Assembly (NCBI RefSeq): GCF_000564855.1
Contig: NZ_AYXG01000244.1
Span: forward strand, 1-46,327
Origin: Actinokineospora spheciospongiae
GTDB lineage: Bacteria > Actinomycetota > Actinomycetes > Mycobacteriales > Pseudonocardiaceae
Reading direction: 5' to 3'
Length of the DNA: 46,327 nucleotides
Positions 18,018-26,352 of the stretch are shown in pieces. Within the stretch, counting starts at the first letter, position 1. Each line of letters opens with the position of its first letter. Under the pieces are notes generated by a model. The model saw only the letters and a list, made by a program, of their open reading frames with translations. It searched no databases and was not told the origin of the DNA. Made by a program: the position numbers and the translations under genes.

Positions 18018-19414
18018 TCGGCGACCGGGATCTCGACGGTCACCGCCAGGCCGCCGCCGTCGGGCAGGACCAGGGTCAGTTCGCCGTCGACCCGTTCCAC
18101 CAGTTTGCTGACGATGGCCAGGCCGAGGCCGGAGCCGGGGACGTTCTGGTGGCTGTTGCCGCGCCAGAAGCGGTCGGTCGCGCGGACCAGTTCCTCCTCG
18201 CGCAGGCCCGGGCCGTGGTCGCGGACGGTGAGGCGGACGCGGTCGTCGTCGACCGAGGCGGACAGCTCGACCGCGCTGCCCGGTCCGGTGAACTTGAGGG
18301 CGTTGTCGAGGAGCGCGTCGAGGATGGCGTCGACGCCGCGCGGGGGCATCAGGACCCGGGTGGGGCCGACCGAGGTGTCCACCTCCAGGGTGGTGCGCCT
18401 GGCGTCGGCGACGACCCGCCAGTCCGCCGCGCGCTCGGCGACGACCGCGTCCACGTCGACCGGCACCAGGTCGCCCCGGGTGTTCTCGGCGCGGGCCATG
18501 GCCAGGAGTTCGTCGAGGATGCGGTTGAGCCGGTCGGACTCGGCGACCGCGGCCGTGCGGTGGACGTCCGCGGCGTCGTCGACGTGGCCCTCCAGGTTGA
18601 CCAGGCGCAGCTTGAGGGCGGTCAGCGGGTTGCGCAGTTGGTGCGAGGCGTCGGCGACGAAGGCGCGCTGGGCGGCGAGGGCGTCGCCGACGCTGGCGGC
18701 CATCCGGTCGAACGAGCGGCCCAGCTTGCGCAGCTCCGGCGGGCCGTGCGCGTCGCCGACCGGGTCGACGTCGCGGCCGCTGACCACGGCCGAGACCAGG
18801 TCGCCGGTGGCCTCGTCGAGCCTGCGGACCGGGCGCAGAATCCACTGCACGACCGGCACCGCCAGCGACAGCGCCAGGCCGAACGCGAGCAGCCCGCCCG
18901 CGCCGATGGCCAGCCACCACAGCGCGATGCTCTCCCGGCTGGCGTCGGTCGGGGAGACGATGACGACCGCGCCGCGCACCTCGCCGTCGGCCAGCACCGG
19001 ACCGGCCAGCACCAGCGGGTCGCCGTCCCAGGGCGTCAGCAGCGAACCGGGGCTGCCCCGGCGGCCCGCCAGCGCGGCCTGCAGCGCGGTGGCGACCACC
19101 GGGTCGGCGGTGCTGATCGCGGGGCGGCCCGGGACGGGCCGGGAGTCGACCGCGGGCTCCTGCTCCGGGTTCACCACCAGCACCGACACCCCGTAGACCT
19201 CGGCGTAGCGGTCGAGCTTGCCGCGCAGCAGTTCCGGCTGGTCGTCGGTCAGCGGTTGCTGGGCCAGCGACGAGAACCGGTTGAGCGCGGTCAACCGGTC
19301 CAGGAACAGGTCCTGCTGCTCCGCGCTCGCCACCGACAGGGCGAGCGGGACGCCGAGGCCGAACACCAGCAGCGCGACCAGGAACCACACCATGCCCAAC
19401 AGCCGTGCCCGCAC
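18014..19414 (-). CDS. gluK: Sensor histidine kinase (GluK-like)
   Basis: A 466-residue membrane kinase: helix 1 at about 7-30, a periplasmic sensor of about 130 residues, helix 2 at about 163-190, a HAMP-like segment, HisKA with the phospho-acceptor His258 in ASHQLRNPLTAL, and HATPase_c with N box DALLDNALKF, G1 RDHGPGL and G2 GSGLGLAIV. In Streptomyces coelicolor the GluR-GluK pair beside gluABCD responds to glutamate and controls that transporter; the identical context supports the same role here. The GTG at 19414 has GAAGGGG upstream. It is transcribed with the regulator gene 25 bp upstream. Confidence 0.87.
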   Translation of the reverse strand: MRARLLGMVWFLVALLVFGLGVPLALSVASAEQQDLFLDRLTALNRFSSLAQQPLTDDQPELLRGKLDRYAEVYGVSVLVVNPEQEPAVDSRPVPGRPAISTADPVVATALQAALAGRRGSPGSLLTPWDGDPLVLAGPVLADGEVRGAVVIVSPTDASRESIALWWLAIGAGGLLAFGLALSLAVPVVQWILRPVRRLDEATGDLVSAVVSGRDVDPVGDAHGPPELRKLGRSFDRMAASVGDALAAQRAFVADASHQLRNPLTALKLRLVNLEGHVDDAADVHRTAAVAESDRLNRILDELLAMARAENTRGDLVPVDVDAVVAERAADWRVVADARRTTLEVDTSVGPTRVLMPPRGVDAILDALLDNALKFTGPGSAVELSASVDDDRVRLTVRDHGPGLREEELVRATDRFWRGNSHQNVPGSGLGLAIVSKLVERVDGELTLVLPDGGGLAVTVEIPVAD

Positions 19415-19439
19415 GAGAACCCCTTCCCCCGACCGCGGC

Positions 19440-20111
19440 TCAGCCGGGCTGCCCGGACAGCCGGTACCCGACCCCGCGCACCGTCTTGATCAGCTCCGGC
19501 CTGCCCAGCTTGGTGCGCAGCGTGGCGACGTGCACGTCGAGCGACCGGTTCTCCGCGGGCGAGGCGTGCCCCCACACCTCGTCGAGGATCAGCTCCCGCC
19601 CGCAGACCGCGCCGCGCGCGCCGAAGATGAGCGCGAGCACCTGGAACTCCTTGCGCGACAACGCCACCGGCCTACCGTCCACAGTGACCTCGTGCCGGTC
19701 CAGGTCGACCCGCACCCCGTCCAGCTCGGTGCTCCCCGACGGCCGCGCGGCGCGGTCGGTGCGGCGCCTGCGCACCGCCTGCATCCTGGCCACCAGCTCG
19801 TCGACGTTGTACGGCTTGACCACGTAGTCGTCCGCGCCGGAGCCCAGCCCCAGAATCCGGTCGTTGACCTCGCCGCGGGCGGTCACCATGATGACGGCGA
19901 CGTCGCCGGAGACCTCGCGGATCTGTCGACAGAGGACCACGCCGTCCACGTCGGGCAGGGTCAGGTCGAGCAGGATCACCTCGACCTCGGGCACCGCGTC
20001 GAGCACCCCGGCGGCCGAGGGGAGCCTGCGCACCGACAGGCCGCGCCGGGTCAGGGCCGGGATGAGCGCCTCGGCGACGGGGTCGTCGTCCTCCACGAGC
20101 AGCACTCGCAC
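19440..20111 (-). CDS. gluR: OmpR/PhoB-family response regulator (GluR-like)
   Basis: A 223-residue regulator. The receiver domain (1-115) has the acidic pocket EDDD (7-10), phospho-acceptor Asp49 in LLDLTLPD and Lys in VVKPYNVDEL. The C-terminal winged helix (about 128-223) ends ENRSLDVHVATLRTKLG and TVRGVGYRL. The GTG at 20111 has GGAGG 6 nt upstream. It is first in the gluR-gluK unit and divergent from gluA across 158 bp, so it probably acts on that shared region. Confidence 0.88.
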   Translation of the reverse strand: MRVLLVEDDDPVAEALIPALTRRGLSVRRLPSAAGVLDAVPEVEVILLDLTLPDVDGVVLCRQIREVSGDVAVIMVTARGEVNDRILGLGSGADDYVVKPYNVDELVARMQAVRRRRTDRAARPSGSTELDGVRVDLDRHEVTVDGRPVALSRKEFQVLALIFGARGAVCGRELILDEVWGHASPAENRSLDVHVATLRTKLGRPELIKTVRGVGYRLSGQPG

Positions 20112-20135
20112 GCGTGTCCTCCGCTTCCGGGACGG

Positions 20136-20172
20136 TCTGTGTGACAGAGTTGAGACCCTAAGTGTTGCTCAA
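20136..20172. promoter_or_regulatory. Two inverted repeats in the gluR/gluA divergent promoter region
   Basis: TCTGT-gtg-ACAGA (20136-20148) and TTGAG-N13-CTCAA (20150-20172) lie in the spacer between gluR and gluA. They are candidate operator elements for the response regulator; no direct-repeat OmpR-type motif is clearer. Confidence 0.35.
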
Positions 20173-20269
20173 GCGACATGGACAACGGCACGAGCGAGGG
20201 TAGGTTTCCGCCATCGCGAGCCAGTCATCCAGCGCCAAACCGTCACGAAAGCCCTCGTGGGAGGACTCA

Positions 20270-21025
20270 ATGACCGCCTCGGAACCCTCCGAGCCGATGA
20301 TCCGCATGCAGTCGGTGGAGAAGCACTTCGGCCCACTGCACGTGCTCAAGGACGTCAACCTGGAGGTTCCCCGGGGGCAGGTGGTGGTCGTCCTCGGGCC
20401 GTCCGGCTCCGGGAAGTCCACGCTCTGCCGGGCCGTCAACCGGCTCGAGCCGATCGACTCCGGCGTGATCGAGATCGATGGGAAGCCGCTGCCCGCCGAG
20501 GGCAAGGAGCTGGCCAGGCTGCGCGCCGAGGTCGGCATGGTGTTCCAGTCGTTCAACCTCTTCGCGCACAAGACCATCCTGGAGAACGTCACCCTCGCCC
20601 CGGTGAAGGTGCGCGGCACCAGCCAGGCCGAGGCCCGCAAGACCGGGTTGGAGCTGCTGGAACGGGTCGGCATCGCCAGCCAGAGCGAGAAGTACCCGGC
20701 CCAGCTCTCCGGCGGGCAGCAGCAGCGCGCGGCGATCGCCCGCGCCCTGGCGATGCGCCCCAAGGTGATGTTGTTCGACGAGCCGACCTCGGCGCTGGAC
20801 CCGGAGATGGTCCAGGAGGTGCTCGACGTGATGACCGGCCTGGCCGGTGAGGGCATGACCATGCTCGTGGTCACCCACGAGATGGGCTTCGCCCGCAAGG
20901 CCGCCAACCGGGTCGTGTTCATGGCCGACGGCGAGATCGTCGAGGACACCGTCCCGGACAAGTTCTTCACCGCCCCGGAGTCCGCGCGGGCGCGCGACTT
21001 CCTTGGCAAGATCCTCACGCACTGA
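20270..21025 (+). CDS. gluA: Glutamate ABC transporter ATP-binding protein
   Basis: A 251-residue ATPase of the polar amino acid importer family. Walker A is GPSGSGKST, the Q-loop VFQSFNLFAHKT, signature LSGGQQQR, Walker B VMLFDEPTSAL, and the H-switch THEMGF. It energises the GluC/GluD permease pair. The ATG at 20270 has GGGAGGA 5 nt upstream. First gene of gluABCD, 60 bp before gluB. Confidence 0.95.
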   Translation: MTASEPSEPMIRMQSVEKHFGPLHVLKDVNLEVPRGQVVVVLGPSGSGKSTLCRAVNRLEPIDSGVIEIDGKPLPAEGKELARLRAEVGMVFQSFNLFAHKTILENVTLAPVKVRGTSQAEARKTGLELLERVGIASQSEKYPAQLSGGQQQRAAIARALAMRPKVMLFDEPTSALDPEMVQEVLDVMTGLAGEGMTMLVVTHEMGFARKAANRVVFMADGEIVEDTVPDKFFTAPESARARDFLGKILTH

Positions 21026-21085
21026 CCTGACAGAACGAACCACACCGCTCGGCTCCCTCGGGGCCGACGAGAACAAGGAGCAGAC

Positions 21086-21967
21086 ATGCGACTCCGGGGC
21101 CTCATGGTCGGCGCCGTGACCGCCGCCCTCGCCGTCTCGACGGCCGCGTGCGGCGGGTCGAGCGACACCTCGAACCAGCCGTCGGTCAACACCGACGTGA
21201 CCTTCGAGTCCGGCACCACCATGGCCACGCTCAAGTCGGCGGGCAAGGTCAAGATCGGCACCAAGTTCGACCAGCCCCTGTTCGGCCTCAAGGGCCTCGA
21301 CGGCAAGCCGACCGGCTTCGACGTCGAGGTCGCCAAGCTGATCGCGGCGAAGCTGGGCCTGGCCGCGGACAAGATCGAGTGGGTCGAGGCCCCCTCGAAG
21401 GTCCGCGAGGAGGTCATCGAGCAGGGCAAGGTCGACTTCGTGGTGGCGACCTACACCATCAACGACAAGCGCAAGGAGCGCATCTCCTTCGCCGGGCCGT
21501 ACTACGAGGCGGGCCAGGACCTGATGGTCAAGTCCGACGACTCGGCCATCACCGGCCCGGAGGCCCTCAAGGCCGCCAACGCCAAGGTCTGCTCGGTCAC
21601 CGGGTCCACCCCGGCCGAGAAGATCAAGGAGTACGCCGACCCGGCGAACATCGTGCTCTTCGACGTGTACTCCAAGTGCGCCGACGCGCTGCGCACCGGC
21701 CAGGTGCAGGCCGTGACCACCGACAACGTCATCCTGCTGGGCCTGGTCGACGGCTCGAAGGGCGACTTCAAGCTGGTCGGCAAGCCCTTCACCAAGGAGC
21801 CGTACGGCATCGGCATCAAGAAGGGCGACACCAAGTTCTGCGAGTTCATCAACAAGACGCTGACCGACGCGGTCGCCGACGGCAGCTACGACAAGGCGTG
21901 GAAGGACACCGCGGGCAAGGTCTCCCCGGAGGCCCCGAAGCTGCCCGCGCTGGGCACCTGCAGCTGA
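21086..21967 (+). CDS. gluB: Glutamate-binding lipoprotein
   Basis: A 293-residue binding protein anchored at Cys22 (VSTAAC). It has the SBP_bac_3 pattern: KIGTKFDQPLFGLKGLDG, PTGFDVEVAKLIAAKLG, VDFVVATYTINDKRKERISF and a C-terminal GIKKGDTKFCEFINKTL. It delivers glutamate to GluCD. The ATG at 21086 has AAGGAGCAG upstream. A strong hairpin separates it from gluC, as expected if the binding protein is made in excess. Confidence 0.95.
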   Translation: MRLRGLMVGAVTAALAVSTAACGGSSDTSNQPSVNTDVTFESGTTMATLKSAGKVKIGTKFDQPLFGLKGLDGKPTGFDVEVAKLIAAKLGLAADKIEWVEAPSKVREEVIEQGKVDFVVATYTINDKRKERISFAGPYYEAGQDLMVKSDDSAITGPEALKAANAKVCSVTGSTPAEKIKEYADPANIVLFDVYSKCADALRTGQVQAVTTDNVILLGLVDGSKGDFKLVGKPFTKEPYGIGIKKGDTKFCEFINKTLTDAVADGSYDKAWKDTAGKVSPEAPKLPALGTCS

Positions 21968-21987
21968 CCACCGTTTGATCCCGTGCC

Positions 21988-22025
21988 CGGGGCGCCCGCC
22001 TTCCCGCCGGTCGGCAGGCGCCCCG
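21988..22025 (+). other. Intra-operon hairpin between gluB and gluC
   Basis: CGGGGCGCCCGCC (21988-22000) pairs with GGCAGGCGCCCCG (22013-22025), a 13-bp stem with one mismatch and a 12-nt loop. No T-run follows. Hairpins here usually stabilise or partially terminate the binding-protein message. Confidence 0.6.
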
Positions 22026-22051
22026 AGCCGTGACCGGGCTCGGAGACCACG

Positions 22052-22702
22052 TTGAACGTCATCCTCGACAACTTCGCCTATTACCGGGACGGGTTCTTCA
22101 CCACGCTGGAGTTCTGCGCCTACGCGCTCATCGGGTCACTGCTCCTCGGCACGATCATCGCCGCGTTCCGCGTCTCGCCCGTCCCGCCGCTGCGCTGGGT
22201 CGGCACCTCCTACGTGAACGTCTTCCGGAACTGCCCGTTGACCGTGGTGCTGTTCTTCTGCGCCTTCGGCCTGCCCGAGATCGGGGTCAACGGCAAGTAC
22301 TTCTGGTTCGGCGTGGCCGGGCTGGTGCTCTACACCGCCGCGTTCGTCTGCGAGGCGGTCCGCGCGGGCATCAACTCGGTGCCCGCGGGCCAGGCCGAGG
22401 CGGCGCGCGCGGTGGGCCTGACCTTCACCCAGTCGCTGTCGAACGTCATCCTGCCGCAGGCGCTGCGCACCGTGGTGCCGCCGCTGGGCAGCGTCATCAT
22501 CGCGATGGTGAAGAACTCCGCCATCGCGGGCGCCTTCGGCGTCGGCGGCGACCTGTTCTCGGTCAGCGACACGCTGACCAGCTCGCGCGGCGAGGCCATC
22601 CTGCCGGTGCTGATCGGTGTCGTGATCGGCTACCTGGTGATCACGATCCCCGGTGGCCTGCTGCTGAACCTGCTCGAGCGCAAGGTGGCGATCGCCCGAT
22701 GA
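22052..22702 (+). CDS. gluC: Glutamate ABC transporter permease
   Basis: A 216-residue permease of the HisMQ type with about five helices and the cytoplasmic EAA-like loop EAVRAGINSVPAGQAEAARAVGLTF. The start is TTG at 22052, supported by GGAG 6 nt upstream; there is no in-frame ATG nearby. Its stop overlaps the gluD start by 4 bp. Confidence 0.94.
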   Translation: MNVILDNFAYYRDGFFTTLEFCAYALIGSLLLGTIIAAFRVSPVPPLRWVGTSYVNVFRNCPLTVVLFFCAFGLPEIGVNGKYFWFGVAGLVLYTAAFVCEAVRAGINSVPAGQAEAARAVGLTFTQSLSNVILPQALRTVVPPLGSVIIAMVKNSAIAGAFGVGGDLFSVSDTLTSSRGEAILPVLIGVVIGYLVITIPGGLLLNLLERKVAIAR

Positions 22703-23616
22703 GCACCACGTCCGTCCTCTACGACGTCCCCGGCCCGCGCGCCAAGCGCCGGGTGCTGGTCCTCAGCGTCATCGCCGGGCTAGCCGTCCTCGCGGCGCTC
22801 GCCCTGGTGGGGATGCGGCTCAACGACCAGGACCAGTTCGCGCCGGAGAAGTGGGCGCCGCTGTTCGACCCGACCGACGAGCAGTTCCCGCTGGTGTGGG
22901 AGCGGATCGGCACCGCGCTCGGCGCCACGCTGACCGCCGCCGCGCTGGCGATGGTGTTCTCGCTGGTCATCGGCACCCTGCTGGCGGTCACCCGGGTCAC
23001 CGCGGCCCGCTGGTACCGCTGGGCGGTGGTCGGGCTGATCGAGTTCCTGCGCGGCGTCCCGGTCGTCATCGCGATCTTCTTCGCCGCCCGCGTGCTGCCC
23101 ACGCTGGGCGCGGACATGGACCCGCTGTGGTACCTGGTGATCGGCCTGACGCTCTACAACTCGGTGGTCATCGCCGAGATCGTCCGCGCGGGCATCAACT
23201 CGCTGCCGCGCGGGCAGAAGGAGGCGGCCGACTCGCTGGGCCTGACCCGGGGGCAGGTGCTGCGGCTGGTGCTGCTGCCGCAGGCGTTCCGGGCGATGCT
23301 GCCCGCGCTGATCAGCCAGTTGGTCGTGGTCCTCAAGGACACCTCGCTGGGCTTCATCATCAGCTACGAGGAACTGGTGCGGGTGGCCGGGCAGATCAAG
23401 GAGGTGCTCAGCAACCCGATCCAGACCTACCTGCTGATCGCCATCATCTTCATCGTGGTCAACTACGCGCTGAGCAGGCTCGCGGTCTACACCGAGCGCC
23501 GGTTGAGCCAGGGCAAGAAGACCGCCCGCAACGACGACGGGGAGGCGGCGATGCTGACCGCGACCGCGGTCGGGGGCGCCGGAACGGGCGCGGGGGCGGC
23601 AGGCGGCGGCGGCTGA
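22699..23616 (+). CDS. gluD: Glutamate ABC transporter permease
   Basis: A 305-residue permease, longer than GluC through an N-terminal cytoplasmic leader and a C-terminal tail ending in Gly/Ala-rich sequence (GGAGTGAGAAGGGG). The EAA-like loop is EIVRAGINSLPRGQKEAADSLGL. It pairs with GluC to form the pore. The ATG at 22699 overlaps the gluC stop (ATGA). Confidence 0.94.
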   Translation: MSTTSVLYDVPGPRAKRRVLVLSVIAGLAVLAALALVGMRLNDQDQFAPEKWAPLFDPTDEQFPLVWERIGTALGATLTAAALAMVFSLVIGTLLAVTRVTAARWYRWAVVGLIEFLRGVPVVIAIFFAARVLPTLGADMDPLWYLVIGLTLYNSVVIAEIVRAGINSLPRGQKEAADSLGLTRGQVLRLVLLPQAFRAMLPALISQLVVVLKDTSLGFIISYEELVRVAGQIKEVLSNPIQTYLLIAIIFIVVNYALSRLAVYTERRLSQGKKTARNDDGEAAMLTATAVGGAGTGAGAAGGGG

Positions 23617-23639
23617 TCGCCCGCACAGCCGACAAAGCA

Positions 23640-23671
23640 CGGTGGCCCGGTCCTCCTGGACCGGGCCACCG
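23640..23671. terminator. Bidirectional terminator between gluD and sdhB
   Basis: CGGTGGCCCGGTCC (23640-23653) and GGACCGGGCCACCG (23658-23671) form a perfect 14-bp stem with a TCCT loop. It lies 23 bp after gluD and 17 bp from the sdhB stop. Confidence 0.85.
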
Positions 23672-23688
23672 CTCTTTCCACGGAAGTC

Positions 23689-24438
23689 TCAGCCGCGCCG
23701 GAACAGCTTGTCGCCCAGCCACACGATCGGGTCGTACTTGCGGTCGGCGACGCGCTCCTTCATCGGGATCAGCGCGTTGTCGGTGATGGCGATGTGCTCC
23801 GGGCAGACCTCGGAGCAGCACTTGGTGATGTTGCAGAAGCCGAGGCCGTGCTCGTCCTGGGCGGCGGCGACGCGGTCGGCGGAGTCCAGCGGGTGCATCT
23901 CCAGCTCGGCCACCCGCATGAGGTAGCGGGGGCCGGCGAAGTTCTCCTTGTTCTCCTCGTGGTCGCGGACCACGTGGCAGGTGTTCTGGCACAGGAAGCA
24001 CTCGATGCACTTGCGGAACTCCTGCGAGCGCTCCACGTCCACCTGCAGCATCCGGTACTCCCCCGGTGCCACGCCCGGCGGCGGCGCGAACGACGGGACC
24101 TCGCGGGCCTTGGTGTAGTTGAACGACACGTCGGTCACCAGGTCGCGGACGACCGGGAAGGTGCGCATCGGGGTGACGGTGACCGTCTCGTCCTCGGTGA
24201 AGGTGGACATCCGGGTCATGCACAGCAGCCGGGGGCGGCCGTTGATCTCCGCGGAGCAGGAGCCGCACTTGCCCGCCTTGCAGTTCCAGCGGACGGCCAG
24301 GTCGGGGGTCTGGGTGGCCTGGAGGCGGTGGATGATGTCGAGGACGACCTCGCCCTCGTTCACCTCGACCAGGTAGTCCCTCAGCTCGCCGTCGCTGTCG
24401 TCGCCGCGCCAGACCCTGAACTTCGCCTCGTAGGCCAT
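23689..24438 (-). CDS. sdhB: Succinate dehydrogenase iron-sulfur subunit (Sdh1 type)
   Basis: SdhB, 249 residues, carries electrons from the flavin of SdhA to the membrane subunit. The [2Fe-2S] ligands are Cys53, Cys58, Cys61 and Cys73 (CKAGKCGSC). The second domain has the two further cluster motifs CIECFLCQNTC (144-154) and CNITKCCSEVCP (202-213). Overall it resembles mycobacterial Rv0247c. The ATG at 24438 is one base after the sdhA stop, indicating translational coupling. Confidence 0.95.
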   Translation of the reverse strand: MAYEAKFRVWRGDDSDGELRDYLVEVNEGEVVLDIIHRLQATQTPDLAVRWNCKAGKCGSCSAEINGRPRLLCMTRMSTFTEDETVTVTPMRTFPVVRDLVTDVSFNYTKAREVPSFAPPPGVAPGEYRMLQVDVERSQEFRKCIECFLCQNTCHVVRDHEENKENFAGPRYLMRVAELEMHPLDSADRVAAAQDEHGLGFCNITKCCSEVCPEHIAITDNALIPMKERVADRKYDPIVWLGDKLFRRG

Positions 24439-24439
24439 C

Positions 24440-26338
24440 TCACTCCGCCCTTCCCGGGTGGGCGGCGAGTTCGCCACCGGTGTAGTACTTCTCCAGCTCC
24501 GGGAGTTCGAAGAGGGCCAGCAGGTCCTCGCGCATCGGCACCTGCTCCTTGCGCTCCACGGCGACCGCGTCCCCGTCGGTGGAGCACACCAGCAACGTGT
24601 TGCGCCACTGGGAGTCCATCGCCGGGTGGTCGTCGCGGGTGTGCCCGCCGCGGCTCTCGGTGCGGGTGAGGGCGGCACGGGCGACGCACTCGCTGACCAG
24701 GAGCATGTTGCGCAGGTCGAGGGCCAGGTGCCAGCCGGGGTTGAACTGGCGGTGCCCCTCGACGACGAGGTTGGGCAGGCGGCGCTTGAGATCGTCCAGC
24801 GTGGCCAGCGCCCGCCGCATCTCGTCCGCCTTGCGGATGATGCCCACGAGGTCGTTCATGGACTGCTGGAGTTCGTTCTGCAACGTGTACGGGTTCTCCG
24901 CCGGACCGCCCACCTCCGGGTCGAACGGGTCGAGCGCCAGCGCCGCCGCCGCGTCGACCGCGTCCGGGGCCACCGCGGGCCGGGTGTCCAGGCCCGCCAC
25001 GTAGGCGGCCGCACCCAGGCCCGCGCGCCTGCCGAAGACCAGCAGGTCCGACAGGGAGTTGCCGCCGAGGCGGTTGGAGCCGTGCATCCCGCCCGAGCAC
25101 TCCCCCGCCGCGAACAGGCCGGGCACCGACGCCGCGCCGGTGTCCGGGTCGACCTCGACGCCGCCCATGACGTAGTGGCAGGTGGGGCCGACCTCCATCG
25201 GCTCGGCGGTGATGTCGACGTCGGCCAGTTCCTTGAACTGGTGGTACATCGACGGCAGCCTGCGGCGGATCTCCTCGGCGGGCAGCCTGCTGGCGATGTC
25301 GAGGAACACCCCGCCGTGCGGGGAGCCGCGCCCCTCCTTGACCTCGGTGTTGATCGCGCGGGCCACCTCGTCGCGGGGCAGCAGGTCGGGGGTGCGCCGG
25401 TTCTGCTCCTGGTCGGCGTACCAGCGGTCGGCCTCGTCCTCGCCCTCGGCGTACTGGCCCTTGAACACGTCCGGCACGTAGCCGAACATGAACCGCTCGC
25501 CGTCGCTGTTCTTGAGCACGCCGCCGTCGCCGCGCACGCCCTCGGTGACCAGGATGCCCTTCACGCTCGGCGGCCAGACCATGCCGGTGGGGTGGAACTG
25601 GACGAACTCCATGTTGATCAGCGTGGCGCCCGCGCGCAGCGCCAGCGCGTGCCCGTCGCCGGTGTACTCCCAGGAGTTCGAGGTGACCTTGAAGGACTTG
25701 CCGATGCCACCGGTCGCCAGCACCACGGCCGGGGCCTCGAACAGCACGAAGCGGCCGGACTCGCGCCAGTAGCCGAACGCCCCCGCGATCCGGTCGCCGT
25801 CCTTGAGCAGCTCGGTGACGGTGCACTCGGCGAAGACCTTGATCCGCGCCTCGTAGTCGCCCGATTCGGCGAAGTCCTCCTGCTGCAACGACACGATCTT
25901 CTGCTGCATGGTGCGGATCAGCTCGAGGCCGGTGCGGTCGCCCACGTGCGCCAGCCGGGGGTAGGTGTGCCCGCCGAAGTTGCGCTGGCTGATCCGGCCG
26001 TCGGGGGTGCGGTCGAACAGCGCGCCGTAGGTCTCCAGCTCCCACACCCGGTCGGGGGCCTCCTGGGCGTGCAGCTCGGCCATCCGCCAGTTGTTGAGGA
26101 ACTTGCCGCCGCGCATGGTGTCGCGGAAGTGGACCTGCCAGTTGTCGTTGGGGTTGGCGTTGCCCATCGACGCCGCGCAGCCGCCCTCGGCCATCACCGT
26201 GTGCGCCTTGCCGAACAGCGACTTGCACACCACCGCGACGCTCAGGCCCCGCTCCCTGGCCTCGATCACCGCGCGCAGCCCCGCACCCCCGGCACCGATC
26301 ACGACGACGTCGTAGGAGTGCCGCTCAACCTCGGTCAT
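24440..26338 (-). CDS. sdhA: Succinate dehydrogenase flavoprotein subunit (Sdh1 type)
   Basis: SdhA, 632 residues, oxidises succinate to fumarate. The FAD-binding motif is GAGGAGLRA (15-23), and His46 in GKAHTVMAEGG matches the site of covalent flavin attachment. Active-site and substrate motifs include QFHPTGM, SNRLGGNSL and the C-terminal SRGGHTRDDHP. The ATG at 26338 has AAGGA upstream. Operon order sdhC-sdhA-sdhB matches mycobacterial Rv0249c-Rv0247c. Confidence 0.96.
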   Translation of the reverse strand: MTEVERHSYDVVVIGAGGAGLRAVIEARERGLSVAVVCKSLFGKAHTVMAEGGCAASMGNANPNDNWQVHFRDTMRGGKFLNNWRMAELHAQEAPDRVWELETYGALFDRTPDGRISQRNFGGHTYPRLAHVGDRTGLELIRTMQQKIVSLQQEDFAESGDYEARIKVFAECTVTELLKDGDRIAGAFGYWRESGRFVLFEAPAVVLATGGIGKSFKVTSNSWEYTGDGHALALRAGATLINMEFVQFHPTGMVWPPSVKGILVTEGVRGDGGVLKNSDGERFMFGYVPDVFKGQYAEGEDEADRWYADQEQNRRTPDLLPRDEVARAINTEVKEGRGSPHGGVFLDIASRLPAEEIRRRLPSMYHQFKELADVDITAEPMEVGPTCHYVMGGVEVDPDTGAASVPGLFAAGECSGGMHGSNRLGGNSLSDLLVFGRRAGLGAAAYVAGLDTRPAVAPDAVDAAAALALDPFDPEVGGPAENPYTLQNELQQSMNDLVGIIRKADEMRRALATLDDLKRRLPNLVVEGHRQFNPGWHLALDLRNMLLVSECVARAALTRTESRGGHTRDDHPAMDSQWRNTLLVCSTDGDAVAVERKEQVPMREDLLALFELPELEKYYTGGELAAHPGRAE

Positions 26339-26352
26339 TGACGTCCTTTTCC

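Noticed and set aside
15668..19489. Plus-strand frame of about 1270 residues across miaB to the kinase
   Set aside because: It crosses several well-supported genes in both directions; the part after 17091 is out of frame with the TAXI protein.
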